From positions 51,027-115,026 of the forward strand of contig CAUJEM010000110.1 of NCBI GenBank assembly GCA_963169915.1: a DNA stretch of 64,000 nt, written 5' to 3'. The stretch comes from Myxococcota bacterium (lineage in GTDB: Bacteria > Myxococcota_A > Polyangia > Polyangiales > Polyangiaceae). The notes under the pieces are model-generated. The model saw only the letters and a program-made list of their open reading frames with translations. It had not been told where the DNA came from and made no database searches. The translations under genes and the position numbers were made by a program. How positions within the stretch are numbered: position 1 is the stretch's first letter; the number at the start of each line of letters is the position of its first letter. Shown here piece by piece: positions 53,597 through 63,080 of this stretch.

Positions 53597-54901
53597 GTGA
53601 AGCGGGGGTGGGCTGCCAAGGTCGCCTCCGCTCCGCTGCCGCAGCGCTTGGCCGGGGTGCTGCTCGGGCGCCTGGTCGTCCTCGTCAGCGTGGTCCTCGT
53701 CGCGGCCAGCGCCTTTCCTATGCTCGTGGTGGGGCCCAACACCGCCAGCGGACAGGTGCTCTGGCTCACCGTCGCGGGGGCGCTCACGCTGTCGGCGGCG
53801 TACGCAGTCTGGCTGCGCAGCGGTCGCCACCTGGAGCAGCTCGCCAACCTCCAGCTCGTGTTCGACCAGGTCATCTGGACGGCGTTCGTCTACCTCACCG
53901 GCGGCGCGAGCAGCGGCGCGACGGCGCTCTACGGCGTCTCGTGCCTGGTGGGAGCGGCGCTCACGGGGCTCCGCGGCGCGATCATCGCCACCGTCAGCGG
54001 GCTCGGGCTCTATCTCCTCCTGGGCGCGGCCTTGGCCTACGGCTGGCTGAGCCCTCCGCCCGATCAGCCCCCCCAGCTCTGGACCGTCTCCTCGGCCGAT
54101 CTGGGCTACCACGCCTTCGTCACGCTGCTCGTACTCGTGGTCGTCAGCGCCCTCGGCGCGTACCTCGCCGAGCGGCTCCGCGTGCAGAGCGGTGAGCTGG
54201 TGCAGGCGGAGGCGCGGGCCGTGCACGCGGAGCGACTGGCCGTCCTCGGGCGCGTCGCGGCCGGCTTGGCCCACGAGATCCGCAACCCGCTCGGCGCCAT
54301 CGCCGCCTCCGTGAAGCTGCTGGAGTCCTCCACCGAGCTGACGGCGGACGAGCGGCTCCTGTGTGAGCTCATCCGGCGAGAGACCTCGCGCCTCGATGAT
54401 CTGGTCAGTGACATGATGGATCTCGCGCGCGCGCGGAAGCCCGAGCGCACCCAGGTGGACGTGGCGCGCGTGGCGCGCGAGGTCGTCACCATGGCGCAGC
54501 ACGTGGGGCGAGCCGCGGGGGACGTGGAGGTCGGCTACGTGGGGCTCGAGACCGCGACCGTGAGCGCCGACCCCGCGCAGCTGAGGCAGCTCTTATGGAA
54601 CCTCCTCCGTAACGCGGTGCAGGCGAGCCGCCCCGGCGCCCGGGTCGAGGTGCGGGTCGAGGCGGGACCGGGTGGCTTGGAGCTCAGCGTCTCGGACGAG
54701 GGGGAGGGCCTCGACGCCGAGGCGCGGGAGCAGCTCTTCGACGCGTTCTACAGCACGCGGACGCAGGGCACCGGGCTCGGCCTCGCGGTCGTCAAGCGGA
54801 TCGCGGACGAGCACGGCTTCGAGCTCAGCGTAGAGAGCGAGCAGGGCCGTGGCGCTCGCTTCACCGTCAGCCTGGGGGCGTGCAGCGTCACCGCCCCGTA
54901 G
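53597..54901 (+). CDS. sensor histidine kinase, PilS-like
   Basis: 434 aa, starting at a GTG 19 bp after pilC. Six or so hydrophobic segments fill the first 200 residues, as in PilS. The HisKA motif is GLAHEIRNPLGAIAASVKLL (phospho-His near residue 229), followed by HATPase_c blocks: N-box LLWNLLRNAVQAS, G1 VSDEGEGL, and G2 STRTQGTGLGLAVVKRI. The position behind pilC matches the pilC-pilS-pilR arrangement of Myxococcus, but no response-regulator gene follows. Likely controls pilin transcription via a PilR encoded elsewhere. I leave the symbol blank because the pairing is inferred. Confidence 0.9.
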   Translation: MKRGWAAKVASAPLPQRLAGVLLGRLVVLVSVVLVAASAFPMLVVGPNTASGQVLWLTVAGALTLSAAYAVWLRSGRHLEQLANLQLVFDQVIWTAFVYLTGGASSGATALYGVSCLVGAALTGLRGAIIATVSGLGLYLLLGAALAYGWLSPPPDQPPQLWTVSSADLGYHAFVTLLVLVVVSALGAYLAERLRVQSGELVQAEARAVHAERLAVLGRVAAGLAHEIRNPLGAIAASVKLLESSTELTADERLLCELIRRETSRLDDLVSDMMDLARARKPERTQVDVARVAREVVTMAQHVGRAAGDVEVGYVGLETATVSADPAQLRQLLWNLLRNAVQASRPGARVEVRVEAGPGGLELSVSDEGEGLDAEAREQLFDAFYSTRTQGTGLGLAVVKRIADEHGFELSVESEQGRGARFTVSLGACSVTAP

Positions 54902-55022
54902 CGCGTGACGCTCGCGCCGGGGCGCCCAGCGTGCCGTGACGCTGCTCGGCGGCCCGAGTCGCTGGGCACCCTCGCCGCCAGGTCCAGGAAATCCCGGGGG
55001 TTCCGCGCCGCCGAGGCAGGGG

Positions 55023-55050
55023 TTGAAAGTTGGCGTTTCGTTTGCATAAC
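55023..55050 (+). promoter_or_regulatory. candidate promoter for the MlaC-like gene
   Basis: TTGAAA at 55023-55028 and CATAAC at 55045-55050 with 16 bp between, in a locally AT-richer patch. The leader would be about 25 nt. The -10 box deviates at two positions. Confidence 0.45.
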
Positions 55051-55083
55051 GAGACACTGAACCCCGTCAGAGAGTGTAAGCCC

Positions 55084-55680
55084 ATGACCTACCGCCACCA
55101 GCTCCGCGCCACGCTCCTCGCCCTCGGCCTCGGCCTCGCCAGCTCCCTGGCCTTCGCCGGCCCGGCGCAAGACACCGTCAAGGCGCGCCAAGCTCAGCTC
55201 AGCGAGCAGCTCAAGAAGGGGAAGGCCGCGGACGAAGGGAAGATCACGGCCATCTTCGATGAGCTGCTCGACTACGACACGCTCGCCCGGGAGTCTCTGG
55301 GCAAGGCCTGGGAGGAGCGCACCGACGCAGAGCGTCAAGAATACACCCAGCTGCTCAAGCGCCTGGTCCGCGGCGCGTACCGAAAGAACCTCAACAAGAC
55401 CGCCAACTACACGGTCGAGTACTCTGGGGAGATCGCAGGTAAACAGGGGCGCCAGGTCGTGCAGACCATCGCGCGGAGCAAGTCCAATCGGCGGGAGGAG
55501 CCCGTGGCCATCGACTACGTGCTCCGTCAAGACGGTGGCGCGTGGAGGGTCGTGGACATCGTGACCGAGGGCTCCAGCTTGGTGGGCAATTACCGCAGCC
55601 AGTTCTCACGCATCGTCAAGAAGGACGGCTTCGCGGCGCTCATCGCGAAGATGAAGAAGAAGGCGGACAAGGAGGGCTGA
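55084..55680 (+). CDS. MlaC/Ttg2D-like periplasmic lipid-binding protein
   Basis: 198 aa from the ATG at 55084, where a signal peptide begins (RATLLALGLGLASSLAFA ending near residue 25). The mature part matches the MlaC family (PF05494): IFDELLDYDTLARESLGKAW, EYTQLLKRLVRGAYRKNL and AWRVVDIVTEGSSLVGNYRS. MlaC shuttles phospholipids between membranes for an ABC transporter. No mlaE, mlaF or mlaD gene is adjacent, so the partner system lies elsewhere. It has its own promoter candidate after the PilS-like gene. Confidence 0.9.
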   Translation: MTYRHQLRATLLALGLGLASSLAFAGPAQDTVKARQAQLSEQLKKGKAADEGKITAIFDELLDYDTLARESLGKAWEERTDAERQEYTQLLKRLVRGAYRKNLNKTANYTVEYSGEIAGKQGRQVVQTIARSKSNRREEPVAIDYVLRQDGGAWRVVDIVTEGSSLVGNYRSQFSRIVKKDGFAALIAKMKKKADKEG

Positions 55681-55756
55681 GGCGGCGAGCGGCGGGAGCG
55701 CCGAGGCCGCAGAGTGTTGGCCGTCCGGCGCGCCGCGCTGCTACGATCGTCGGCAG

Positions 55757-58000
55757 GTGCCTGTCTCCACCGAGCTCCCCACCGACTCACCGGTCAGCGC
55801 CGCCGAGGTCGCCCCGGCGCGCCTCGTCCCGCTGCGCCTGTGCGTGACGCGCGGCGCGCTCGGGCTGGAGCTCGCCGAGCCGGTGGCGCTCGGACCGCTG
55901 CGGGTCGAGCGGCTCGCCCTGGGGCTCCCCGGGCTCAAATACCCCGTGGACTTGTCGGGTGGGGTGAGGAGCTTTCGGCATCGGCGAGGGGCGCTCGGAG
56001 AGCTCACGGTGGGCGCTGCGCTGGTGGAGCTGGAGCGCTGGCTCGCGGAGCGCTGGCGTGGCGTGCTCGCCACCCTGGAGCGCGGTCCTGAGCTGTGGTG
56101 GCAAGAAGGGGCGCTCGCGGTAGGGCTCGCCGAGCGCGAGCGCGCGCTGGCCTTCGAGCTGCGCTGGATCCCCGAGCCCCACGCCCTGAGGTTCGTCGTG
56201 CAGGGGGCACGCGCCGTCGGGTTCTCCGGCCCGGCGCTCGGCCACGCGCTGCGGCTGCTCGACAGCTTGGGGCAGGGCGTCCGTCAGGGGCGGATCTGGA
56301 GCGTCGAGGGCTCGCCGCGGGCCATCGCCACCGAGCTCTTGCCGTCGCTCGGCGTCCGCACCCCCGCCGTGGCGGGGGTGCACCCCATCGCGCTCGAGGT
56401 CAGGGGGGGGCAGCTGCTCTTGAAGTGGGAGCGCGACGCCGTCCCGCCAGAGCCCGACGCCGCTGCCCTGCGGGCCCTCGAGCTGGCGCGGCTGACGGTC
56501 GAGGCCGATGACGCGCTCGCGCGGGCGGAGCTCGACGCGGCGCGGGGCGGCTACCTCGTGGCCTTGGAGACGGCGCCACGGCACCCAGAGCTGGTTCGGC
56601 TGCTCGCCGAGCTGGACGTGGCCACGCGCGCCGGCACGGAGGCGGCGCTCGGGCTGCTCACCGAGAGCCTGCCCGCGACCGCCTCGGGGCTCGTGGGCAT
56701 GGAGCTGCTCGCGGGCTTGGGAGACCGTGACGGCGCGCTCACCGCGCTGGAGTTCGCGCTGCAGCACGAGCGCTTCGCGCCCCTCGCGGCCCTGGCCTGG
56801 GCTCGCTGGGCCGAGCTGACGACCGACCTGGGGGAGCGCGCGCTCGCGCTCGATCGAGCCGTCAGCGCGTGCCCTGCGAGCGCCCACGTGAGGAGCGCCC
56901 GGCTCGCACTCCGGGCCGAGCGAGGGGACATCGAAGGTGCCGTCGCCGACGGCGTGCACCTGGAGGCGGGCGCCCGCGGGACGCAGGCCAAGCACGCGGC
57001 GCTCCGGCAGGCGGCCTCGGTCATCCTCGCGGCTGGCTTCGTTCATCAGGCGGGGCGCATGTTCGAGCGCGCCCTGCGCTACGTCCCGGAGGACATCGAG
57101 GCCACGGTGGGCTTGGCCGAAGCGCTGCGAGCCACCGGGAAACCCGGCCGCGCCGCGACGCTCTACGCGCGGGCCGTGGAGCTCGCGCAGGCGCGCGAGC
57201 AGCAGGCGCCCGCGGCGCTACTGGCCCTCGCGGAGCTGTGCGCGGAGCGTGAGCGTGACTTGCCGGCGGCCATCGCGCGTGCCCGCCAGGTGCCCGTCGG
57301 AGCCAAGGAAGAGCTGCGGGCTCGCGTCCTCGAGGGGCGCTGGCGCGCGCTGCTGGGTGACGAAGCCGGGGCCAGCCTAGCCTTTGCGCGACTGCGGGAC
57401 GTGGTGGAGCGTGGCGTGGGCGTCACCCCGGAGCTGGCGGTGGACGCCCTGCTCGAGGCGGCCCGCTTCGAGCGCGAGGTCACCGGAGATCGCGCCGCTA
57501 CCGAGCGGCACCTGGCCGTCGCGCTGCGGCTGGCCCCGCGCTCGGAGCGCGTCGCCACCGCGTACCGCCAAGCGGCCGCGGCGCTCGCGGCGCAGCGGCG
57601 CCAGGTCGAGCCCCCTGTGCCCTCGCCCGAGCCTTCACCGTGCCCCCCCTCGGCGCCGGGCGACGCCGCCGCGGCGCAGGAGCGCGTGGAGCTCACCGAA
57701 GCAGAGCTGGCGGCGCGCGCGCAGGCTCTCGAGGCGGCGCTGCGCGTCAGGCCGGATGAGCCAGGGCTCGCGCTCGAGCTGGCGACGCTGCTCACGCAGC
57801 TAGGGCGAGCGGAGGAGGCCTACGCCTTGCTCGCGGGGCGGTGGGAGGACGGGGTGACGGACCCGGAGCGCCGTCCGACGCTCACGGCGCTCTGCCGCCT
57901 GGCGACGCGGCTGCGCGACGACGCGCCGGGCTCTGGCGCCGAGGCGGCGCTCTACGCGGAGGCGCTCGTCCGCTGGGAGCGAGAGCTAGCGCGCGCCTGA
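55757..58000 (+). CDS. TPR-rich protein of unknown function
   Basis: 747 aa starting at a GTG. The first 240 residues form a mixed beta domain ([33 protein letters not shown]) without recognised motifs. Residues about 250-650 are helical TPR-like repeats, for example [40 protein letters not shown] and [21 protein letters not shown] Pro-rich linker near 620 is followed by a final TPR pair. No signal peptide is seen, so it is probably cytosolic. The last 15 bp overlap the convergent aspartokinase gene. Likely a protein-protein scaffold. Confidence 0.78.
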   Translation: MPVSTELPTDSPVSAAEVAPARLVPLRLCVTRGALGLELAEPVALGPLRVERLALGLPGLKYPVDLSGGVRSFRHRRGALGELTVGAALVELERWLAERWRGVLATLERGPELWWQEGALAVGLAERERALAFELRWIPEPHALRFVVQGARAVGFSGPALGHALRLLDSLGQGVRQGRIWSVEGSPRAIATELLPSLGVRTPAVAGVHPIALEVRGGQLLLKWERDAVPPEPDAAALRALELARLTVEADDALARAELDAARGGYLVALETAPRHPELVRLLAELDVATRAGTEAALGLLTESLPATASGLVGMELLAGLGDRDGALTALEFALQHERFAPLAALAWARWAELTTDLGERALALDRAVSACPASAHVRSARLALRAERGDIEGAVADGVHLEAGARGTQAKHAALRQAASVILAAGFVHQAGRMFERALRYVPEDIEATVGLAEALRATGKPGRAATLYARAVELAQAREQQAPAALLALAELCAERERDLPAAIARARQVPVGAKEELRARVLEGRWRALLGDEAGASLAFARLRDVVERGVGVTPELAVDALLEAARFEREVTGDRAATERHLAVALRLAPRSERVATAYRQAAAALAAQRRQVEPPVPSPEPSPCPPSAPGDAAAAQERVELTEAELAARAQALEAALRVRPDEPGLALELATLLTQLGRAEEAYALLAGRWEDGVTDPERRPTLTALCRLATRLRDDAPGSGAEAALYAEALVRWERELARA

Positions 58001-59188
58001 CCCCGCGCCGATGAAGGCGTCGTACCAGGCGCGCTCCGTGGCCGTGACGGCCGAGCTCGGGAGCAGCGCGGTGAGCCGCAGCGAGGTGCCCAGGAGCCGC
58101 AGGGGTGGGGCACTGGCGGCGTCCCGGGCTCGGCTCAGCGTCTCCGCCGAGGAGCCCACTTCGACGCCCACGAGGCTGACGGCGCCCTGGTCGTCGTGGA
58201 TCTCTAGCCCAGCGACCCCGCTCGCGCGCTGCTTGAGCTCAGGCCACTCTGGGAGGTTCGTGAGCAGGGCGCAGGCGTCCACCCCGTGCGGCGATAGATC
58301 GAGCTGCCACAGCGGGAGGGCAGCGACGGCCGCGAGCGCCAGGAAGGGCTCCACGCTCGCCGGCCCGCCGGAGAAGTGCGCCACGCGCGGTACCGCCACG
58401 ATGGCGCGCTCTTGGCGGCCACCGCCACAGGAGACGATGGTCTCTCGCGTGGGCTCGGCGCGCAGCGCGTCGCCGGTGCGCCGGGCGTAGAGCGTGATCT
58501 TGTGCTGGCGCGCCCACTCGACGGCCTGCGCGTTGAGCACCTTGGCGCCCGCCTCCGCCATCTCTTGCATGACGGCCAGATCCAGCGTCGGCAGGTGACG
58601 AGCGTCCGGCACGTTCCTGGGGTCGGCCGCGTAGACGCCGTCCACGTCGCTATAGATTTCACAGCGCTCGGCGCCGAGCGCCGCCGCGAGCGCCACCGCC
58701 GTGGTGTCGGAGCCGCCGCGACCCAGCGTGGTGATCTCGCGGCGATAGCTCATGCCTTGGTAGCCAGCGACGATGACGACGCGCCCGCGCGCCAGCTCGT
58801 CTTCGATGCGGTGGGGCCGAACCTCGATGATGCGCGCGTCGAAGTGGCGGTCGTTCGTGAGGATCCCGGATTGAGAGCCGGTGAAGCTGATGGCCTCACA
58901 GCCTCGCGCGTGGATGGCGCTGGAGAGCAAGGCCATGCTGACGCGCTCGCCCGTGCTGAGCAGCATGTCGAGCTCACGGCGTGGGGGCTCGCCCTCGCTC
59001 GCGCCCTCGGGCGCGGCCGCCTCGCGCGCCATGGCGAGCAGGCGGTCGGTCGTCTTGCCCATCGCGCTGACGACCACGACCACGTCGTCGCCCCGACGGC
59101 GCGCCGCGACGACCTGATCGGCGACCAAGCGGAGCTTGGCGAGGTCGGCGACCGAGGAGCCGCCATACTTCTGGACGACCACGGCCAT
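57986..59188 (-). CDS. lysC: aspartate kinase
   Basis: Phosphorylates aspartate, the first step to lysine, methionine, threonine and diaminopimelate. 400 aa. The kinase domain is clear: [20 protein letters not shown] at the start, [17 protein letters not shown] near residue 80, [20 protein letters not shown] near 153 and [16 protein letters not shown] near 178. The C-terminal ACT region is eroded: the usual second-ACT strand with K-I-S-V-V-I reads RLTALLPSS, and the preceding Pro-Gly loop is absent. Feedback control may differ. It follows an Asp-box protein gene by 38 bp and overlaps the convergent TPR gene by 15 bp. Confidence 0.95.
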   Translation of the reverse strand: MAVVVQKYGGSSVADLAKLRLVADQVVAARRRGDDVVVVVSAMGKTTDRLLAMAREAAAPEGASEGEPPRRELDMLLSTGERVSMALLSSAIHARGCEAISFTGSQSGILTNDRHFDARIIEVRPHRIEDELARGRVVIVAGYQGMSYRREITTLGRGGSDTTAVALAAALGAERCEIYSDVDGVYAADPRNVPDARHLPTLDLAVMQEMAEAGAKVLNAQAVEWARQHKITLYARRTGDALRAEPTRETIVSCGGGRQERAIVAVPRVAHFSGGPASVEPFLALAAVAALPLWQLDLSPHGVDACALLTNLPEWPELKQRASGVAGLEIHDDQGAVSLVGVEVGSSAETLSRARDAASAPPLRLLGTSLRLTALLPSSAVTATERAWYDAFIGAGSGAR

Positions 59189-59226
59189 GGGCCGCTGCTA
59201 CCAGAGCCCTGGGCGACGGGCCAACT

Positions 59227-60648
59227 TCAGTGGGCCAGGGTGTCCGCGTCCAGGCGATGGCAGCGCAGGCCAGCGCTCGTCGCGAGCCACAGCTCACCGT
59301 CCATCCAGAGCAGCGCCTCGATCCGTGGCGGCTCGTCGGCGGCTGCCTCCTCGGGAGCGAGCGACAGCTCGAGCACTCGCCGGGCCTCCCCGGGGAGGCC
59401 CGCGTACTCGACGACCTCGGCCGTCCCCTTGGCCTCGTCGTAGAGCGCGACGAACACGCGCTCCCCGCCGGGCGCGCCCGTGACGTAGAGCGCCGTCGCG
59501 CCAGTGGTGCCGGGGACTCGCGAGAAGCTGAGCCCACCGTCGCGCGAGACGGACAGCCCACTCGCTCGCTCGGCCACGGCGATGAAGTCCCCGCGCGCGC
59601 CGAGCAGCAGCTCCGAGGTGCGTCCGTGTCCGGCCCAGGCGAGCGGCGTGATGGCCCAGCTCGAGCCGCCGTCGGTGGAGCGAGCCAGCTCGACGCGCCC
59701 ACGCCCCAGCAGCAGGGCGGTCGCGGCGTCCCCCTCGCTGGCGAGCGTCAGCACGCGCCCTCGCAGGCTCAGGGGGTGAAAGCTGCGTCCGCCGTCGAGG
59801 CTTCGCCAGAGCCGATCGAGGCTGGAGCGCGCGAAGAGACGCGAGCCGGAGGAGGCGAGCTGCCAGGGTGCTTGGGACGCGGGGAGCGCTCCAAGGGGCA
59901 TGAGGGCGGGCAGGTCCAGGCCTAGCGCCCAGCCCACGACCGCGGCCTGACGTGTCACGGCGAGCAGCCTCGGGGGCTCGCCGTGGAGGACGGCGGAGTC
60001 GACGAGCTCGAGGCCGGCCGCGGCGCGGTCCCCCCCCGCGCCCGCGTGCAGGCCGGTAGGACCGCCGGCGAGCCACCCGGCGGGGCTCTCGCTGAACCAA
60101 GCGAAGCTCCCCTCGACGCGGCGTGAGACGAGCTCGACGTAACGATGAGGTGCCCACGCGGGGCGAGCCTCGTCAGCGGTGGCGAGCCAAGCGAGCGCCG
60201 GCAGGGGCGCCGCGAGCTCTCCGCCGTCCTCCTCACCCAGCTCCGGCAGCGCCGCGCCGAGCGCCCACGGCTCATCGTCGGGGCCCATCGCGTCGGCCGG
60301 CTCGGCGCCGTCGACGACGAAGGGGGAAAGCTCGGGGAGCTCGAGCGCCTCCAGGGGCTCTGCCTGGTGCTCCTGGTGCTCGCCGTGGGGATCGACCGCG
60401 ATGAGGCCGCTCAGCGAGATCACTGCGTCACCCGCCTCATCGTCCGCGCCTGGCTCCGTGAGGCCGAGCGGGGGCGTCAGCGCCGCGAGCAGCGCGGGCG
60501 CGTCGACCCAGGGGGGCTCGTCGTCGGCGGTAAGCGCGTCCGGGACGTCGAGCGCGAGCTCGAAGGCGTCGGTGACGCCCAGCGCGTCGTCCTCGTCCTC
60601 GTGCGCAGCCGAAGGGGCAGGAGGTGGATCTTGCTCCGAAGCGGACAT
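59227..60648 (-). CDS. Asp-box (BNR) beta-propeller protein with acidic N-terminus
   Basis: 473 aa. Residues 1-150 are a low-complexity acidic region (runs of Asp, Glu, Ala and Pro such as HEDEDDALGVTD). The rest carries propeller-like strands with at least three Asp-boxes: RSLDGGRSF, RSTDGGSSW and VSRDGGLSF, typical of BNR repeats in sialidase-like and photosystem-assembly-like folds. No signal peptide is visible, which is unusual for BNR proteins. No enzyme motif is found. It is 38 bp upstream of lysC, and probably shares its transcript. Confidence 0.78.
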   Translation of the reverse strand: MSASEQDPPPAPSAAHEDEDDALGVTDAFELALDVPDALTADDEPPWVDAPALLAALTPPLGLTEPGADDEAGDAVISLSGLIAVDPHGEHQEHQAEPLEALELPELSPFVVDGAEPADAMGPDDEPWALGAALPELGEEDGGELAAPLPALAWLATADEARPAWAPHRYVELVSRRVEGSFAWFSESPAGWLAGGPTGLHAGAGGDRAAAGLELVDSAVLHGEPPRLLAVTRQAAVVGWALGLDLPALMPLGALPASQAPWQLASSGSRLFARSSLDRLWRSLDGGRSFHPLSLRGRVLTLASEGDAATALLLGRGRVELARSTDGGSSWAITPLAWAGHGRTSELLLGARGDFIAVAERASGLSVSRDGGLSFSRVPGTTGATALYVTGAPGGERVFVALYDEAKGTAEVVEYAGLPGEARRVLELSLAPEEAAADEPPRIEALLWMDGELWLATSAGLRCHRLDADTLAH

Positions 60649-60748
60649 CGGCGGCAGGTTGACACGAGCGCAATTGGGCGTCGAGTCGCGCCGTTACCCG
60701 CGGAGGCTTCCCTTCGCGCGCTGCCTCGCGCACCATCGGCGCTTGCGG

Positions 60749-61036
60749 ATGCCGGCGCCAGACTACACCGTTGGCCTCGTCACGAGGTCTCTCCAAGTGC
60801 GCGTCCGTGACGTCGCGTGGGTCAGGTACGTGCTCGAGGCGAGCGAGGGGCTCGCGGTGCTCATCGCGGAGCGAGGGGGCAAGCTGGTGCTCGCCGCGCC
60901 GCCGGAGCGTGGGGCTGAGCTCGATCGGCTCGTCGCCGACCTCGAGGCGGAGCTCGAGGTCGCCGGCGGCGCGCTCGGCGCGCGTGACGGGTTGCTCGAA
61001 GGGGCGCCTGGCTCTACGGTGAAGGGCTCGGCATGA
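60749..61036 (+). CDS. small DUF4911-like protein
   Basis: 95 aa from the ATG at 60749. The sequence RDVAWVRYVLEASEGLAVLI, then VLAAPPERGAELDRLVADLEA fits the small alpha/beta DUF4911 domain found in Deltaproteobacteria and relatives. The longer frame extends far upstream into the divergent Asp-box gene and is not credible. A consensus -35 TTGACA lies at 60659 but its -10 is weak. The 3' end overlaps the next gene by 4 nt (ATGA). Function unknown. Confidence 0.72.
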   Translation: MPAPDYTVGLVTRSLQVRVRDVAWVRYVLEASEGLAVLIAERGGKLVLAAPPERGAELDRLVADLEAELEVAGGALGARDGLLEGAPGSTVKGSA

Positions 61037-61734
61037 CGACCGAGCACGAGCGCAGCAAGTCGGTGACGGGGGGCGTGCAGGTGCCGTCGCCCCTCCCCAA
61101 CGTCGCGTCCAGCGGGGTGGATGGGCGCGCGGTGGAGATCTGGTGCGCTTGGCTCGGCGCCTTGGCCACGGACGCCGAGGCGGCCTTGGCCGCGGCGCTG
61201 GCGTACAAGGCGCTCGACGAAGCGGAGCGCGCGCGCTGGCTCACGGCCTTGGAGCAAGACGCGCAGCGTCTCGACGTGCCGCTCATCGCCGTCTACGCGC
61301 CGCTGCTCGCCGTCGAGGCGGACCCGCATCGACGATCTAGGATTCAAGCGGCGCTCGCCGAGGCGCCGGAGACTACCGCCTCCACGTCGGCGCCTCGGGC
61401 GCTCGTCGGGCGCGCGCGTCAGGGTCAGGTCGCGGTCATCGTGTCCCCCCTCTACCTGGATTTCGTCCAGGTCTTGGCGTGCGGGTGGCGGCGAGGCGGC
61501 GGCTTCGACTGGGTGCGGCACGATCCCATCGTGATCAAGAGCGCCGCGCCGCGCGCGGGCGCGAAGGTCGAGGGGGCCATGATGGAGACGGCCCCGCTCA
61601 AGCCCCTGATCGACGAGCTGGCGCACGTCGTCTTGGCGCACGGGCGCTCCGGACGGGAGCTGCCAGAGGCGGTCCGCCTGTTCGCCGATCTGTTCGCGCC
61701 GACCTTCGACGTCGCCGCCGACGAAGTGCCGTGA
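61033..61734 (+). CDS. uncharacterised protein of a three-gene coupled run
   Basis: 233 aa. The first half is Ala-rich helical (AAALAYKALDEAERARWLTALEQ region), the second half mixed alpha/beta (GQVAVIVSPLYLDFVQVLA, CGWRRGGGFDWVRHDP and APLKPLIDELAHVVLAHG). No transmembrane or signal segment is seen. I recognise no family. The start overlaps the DUF4911-like stop by 4 nt and its own stop overlaps the thioredoxin-fold gene start (GTGA), so the three genes are coupled and probably act together. Confidence 0.7.
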   Translation: MTTEHERSKSVTGGVQVPSPLPNVASSGVDGRAVEIWCAWLGALATDAEAALAAALAYKALDEAERARWLTALEQDAQRLDVPLIAVYAPLLAVEADPHRRSRIQAALAEAPETTASTSAPRALVGRARQGQVAVIVSPLYLDFVQVLACGWRRGGGFDWVRHDPIVIKSAAPRAGAKVEGAMMETAPLKPLIDELAHVVLAHGRSGRELPEAVRLFADLFAPTFDVAADEVP

Positions 61735-62258
61735 AGCGCCTCGCCGGTCCTTGGGTGTGGGCCCTGGCGCTCACCGGGTGCGCCGCCGCGCCGCCCGCCG
61801 GCGCCCCCGCCTCGACGGCTGGGGCCCCCCTCGACGGGTCCGGCACCACCGCGGCGGGGGAGCCCTTCGAGCTCGCGGCGCTGCGTGGGCGCGCGACGGC
61901 GGTCTTGTTCGTCACCACCTATGATCCAGCGTCGCAGGTGGCGGCGCGACGGCTCGAGGAGCTGCTGCGCCGGCTTCGGCCCCGCGCCAACGCCGTCGCC
62001 GTGGTCCTGGAGGCGCCCCGCTACGCCCCGCTCGCGCAGGTCTTCGCGGAGACCTTGGAGCTCAGCTACCCCGTCGTCATGGCCAGCCCGTCGCTGCTCG
62101 AGGGGACGAGCGCGCTGGGCACCGTTGGGGTCGTGCCCGTGCTGGTGGTGCTCGATCGACGCGGCGTGCCCCGCGCCCAGTGGGTCGGTCTAGCGCCCCC
62201 GCGTGAGGTGGAGCGCGCGTTACGCAGCGCAAGCGCCGGCGCGGACCCCGCGCGCTGA
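61731..62258 (+). CDS. thioredoxin-fold lipoprotein lacking the active-site cysteines
   Basis: 175 aa from the GTG at 61731. The leader VWALALTGCAAAPP carries a lipobox with Cys near residue 14. The rest is a redoxin/TlpA-type fold: ELAALRGRATAVLFVTTYDP near residue 45-64, ANAVAVVLEAPRYAPLAQVF, and VVPVLVVLDRRGVPRAQWVG with the cis-Pro region. Where thiol enzymes have W-C-x-x-C, this protein has YDPASQ, so it has no redox Cys pair. A binding or structural role is more likely than thiol-disulfide exchange. It ends the three-gene coupled run; IS remnants follow. Confidence 0.78.
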   Translation: MKRLAGPWVWALALTGCAAAPPAGAPASTAGAPLDGSGTTAAGEPFELAALRGRATAVLFVTTYDPASQVAARRLEELLRRLRPRANAVAVVLEAPRYAPLAQVFAETLELSYPVVMASPSLLEGTSALGTVGVVPVLVVLDRRGVPRAQWVGLAPPREVERALRSASAGADPAR

Positions 62259-62560
62259 GGAGGCCCATCCGGCGGGCCGAGAGCGTCCTGGGCTGCCTCG
62301 CGCGACCACGCGAGGGAGGTGCCTCCGGCGGGTCGTCCCGGCCCCGTCTGCGGCAACGAGCGGGTGCGCATCCATCACGAGACCAACGAGGGGATCGACC
62401 TCGGGCCCGCCATGGCCTTCGCGCGGCGCGACGTCCGCGCGAGCTTGGGCTGTGAGGACTGCGACGCCGAGCTCCTGCGCTCGCCCCCGGCACGGTGCTC
62501 CCGCCCGCGCGAGGGCGGGGCAGGGGTCCCTGGGGGCGGACTGAGACTTCGCAAGTCCTT

Positions 62561-62586
62561 CGAGGGTCTCTCGCGAGGGTCTCTCG
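62561..62586 (+). repeat. 13-bp direct repeat in tandem
   Basis: CGAGGGTCTCTCG occurs twice, back to back, at 62561-62573 and 62574-62586. It could be an end scar of the IS remnants, but no matching inverted repeat was found. Confidence 0.8.
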
Positions 62587-62697
62587 AGTGAGGTGCGACC
62601 GATGCTCGCGAGGGATCCGAGCCCGAGGCCTGGGTCTCTGCTCCGCGACCGGAGGCGCCCACCGCGCGTGCGGGCCCCGCGCGTGGAGCAAGCCGGA

Positions 62698-62922
62698 GAC
62701 GCGGCCCGGGTCGTCGGGCTGGTCCTTGAGCGTCTCGAGCTGGGTCTCGCTGAAGGCGTCGTCGTCGGACCCGTGCTGGTCACTGACGCTCTGGCTGATG
62801 CCGAGCGCGCCGAGGAGCTGCGCCAGCGTGTCACTCTTCATCGCGGAGCCACGGTCGGAGTGCACGGTGAGGCCGGGTTCGACCCCATGGCGTGCGACGG
62901 CCTCCGCGAAGCGCGGGGAGGA
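62698..62922 (-). pseudogene. IS3-family transposase (integrase core) fragment
   Basis: The minus frame reads a run resembling the end of an IS3-type rve domain: PRFAEAVARHGVEPGLT, then HSDRGSAMKSDTLAQLLGAL, GISQSV, DDDAFSETQLETLK and ending PDDPGRV. The Asp of HSDRG and the Glu of FSE are separated by 35 residues, as in the DD(35)E site. The conserved N-P of the usual SNDNPFSE motif is lost. No N-terminal half, no start region and no C-terminal part are present, so it is a dead fragment. Confidence 0.7.
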
Positions 62923-62978
62923 CAGGTGGCAGCATCTCCGCCGACCGAGAGACCGTGACGAGCGCCATCGATGCCTAG

Positions 62979-63080
62979 CTCAACCGCTCCTACGACACCC
63001 AACGGAGGCACTTCTCCATCGGCTACGAGAGCCCCACCCAATTCGAATTGAAGAGTCAACGCGCCGCCACGGCGGCCTAG
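62979..63080 (+). pseudogene. second IS3-type transposase C-terminal fragment
   Basis: The plus frame reads LNRSYDTQRRHFSIGYESP followed by TQFELKSQRAA and a stop at 63078. This matches the very end of IS3-group OrfB (the YN-x-Q-R-R-H-S-S-I-G-Y-x-S-P-x-Q-F-E motif). A stop codon lies directly upstream in frame, and the preceding catalytic domain is absent. It lies opposite in direction to the fragment at 62698, so two insertions, or one rearranged element, decayed here. Confidence 0.75.

Noticed and set aside
62319..62591. Plus-strand frame with GTG start and GAGGGAG upstream
   Set aside because: Has a plausible ribosome site but is short, ends in low-complexity sequence and lies among decayed IS fragments; no recognised domain.
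62870..62895. GGGTTCGACCC, resembling a tRNA T-arm
   Set aside because: The flanking bases do not form an acceptor or anticodon stem and the site lies in the IS3 fragment.
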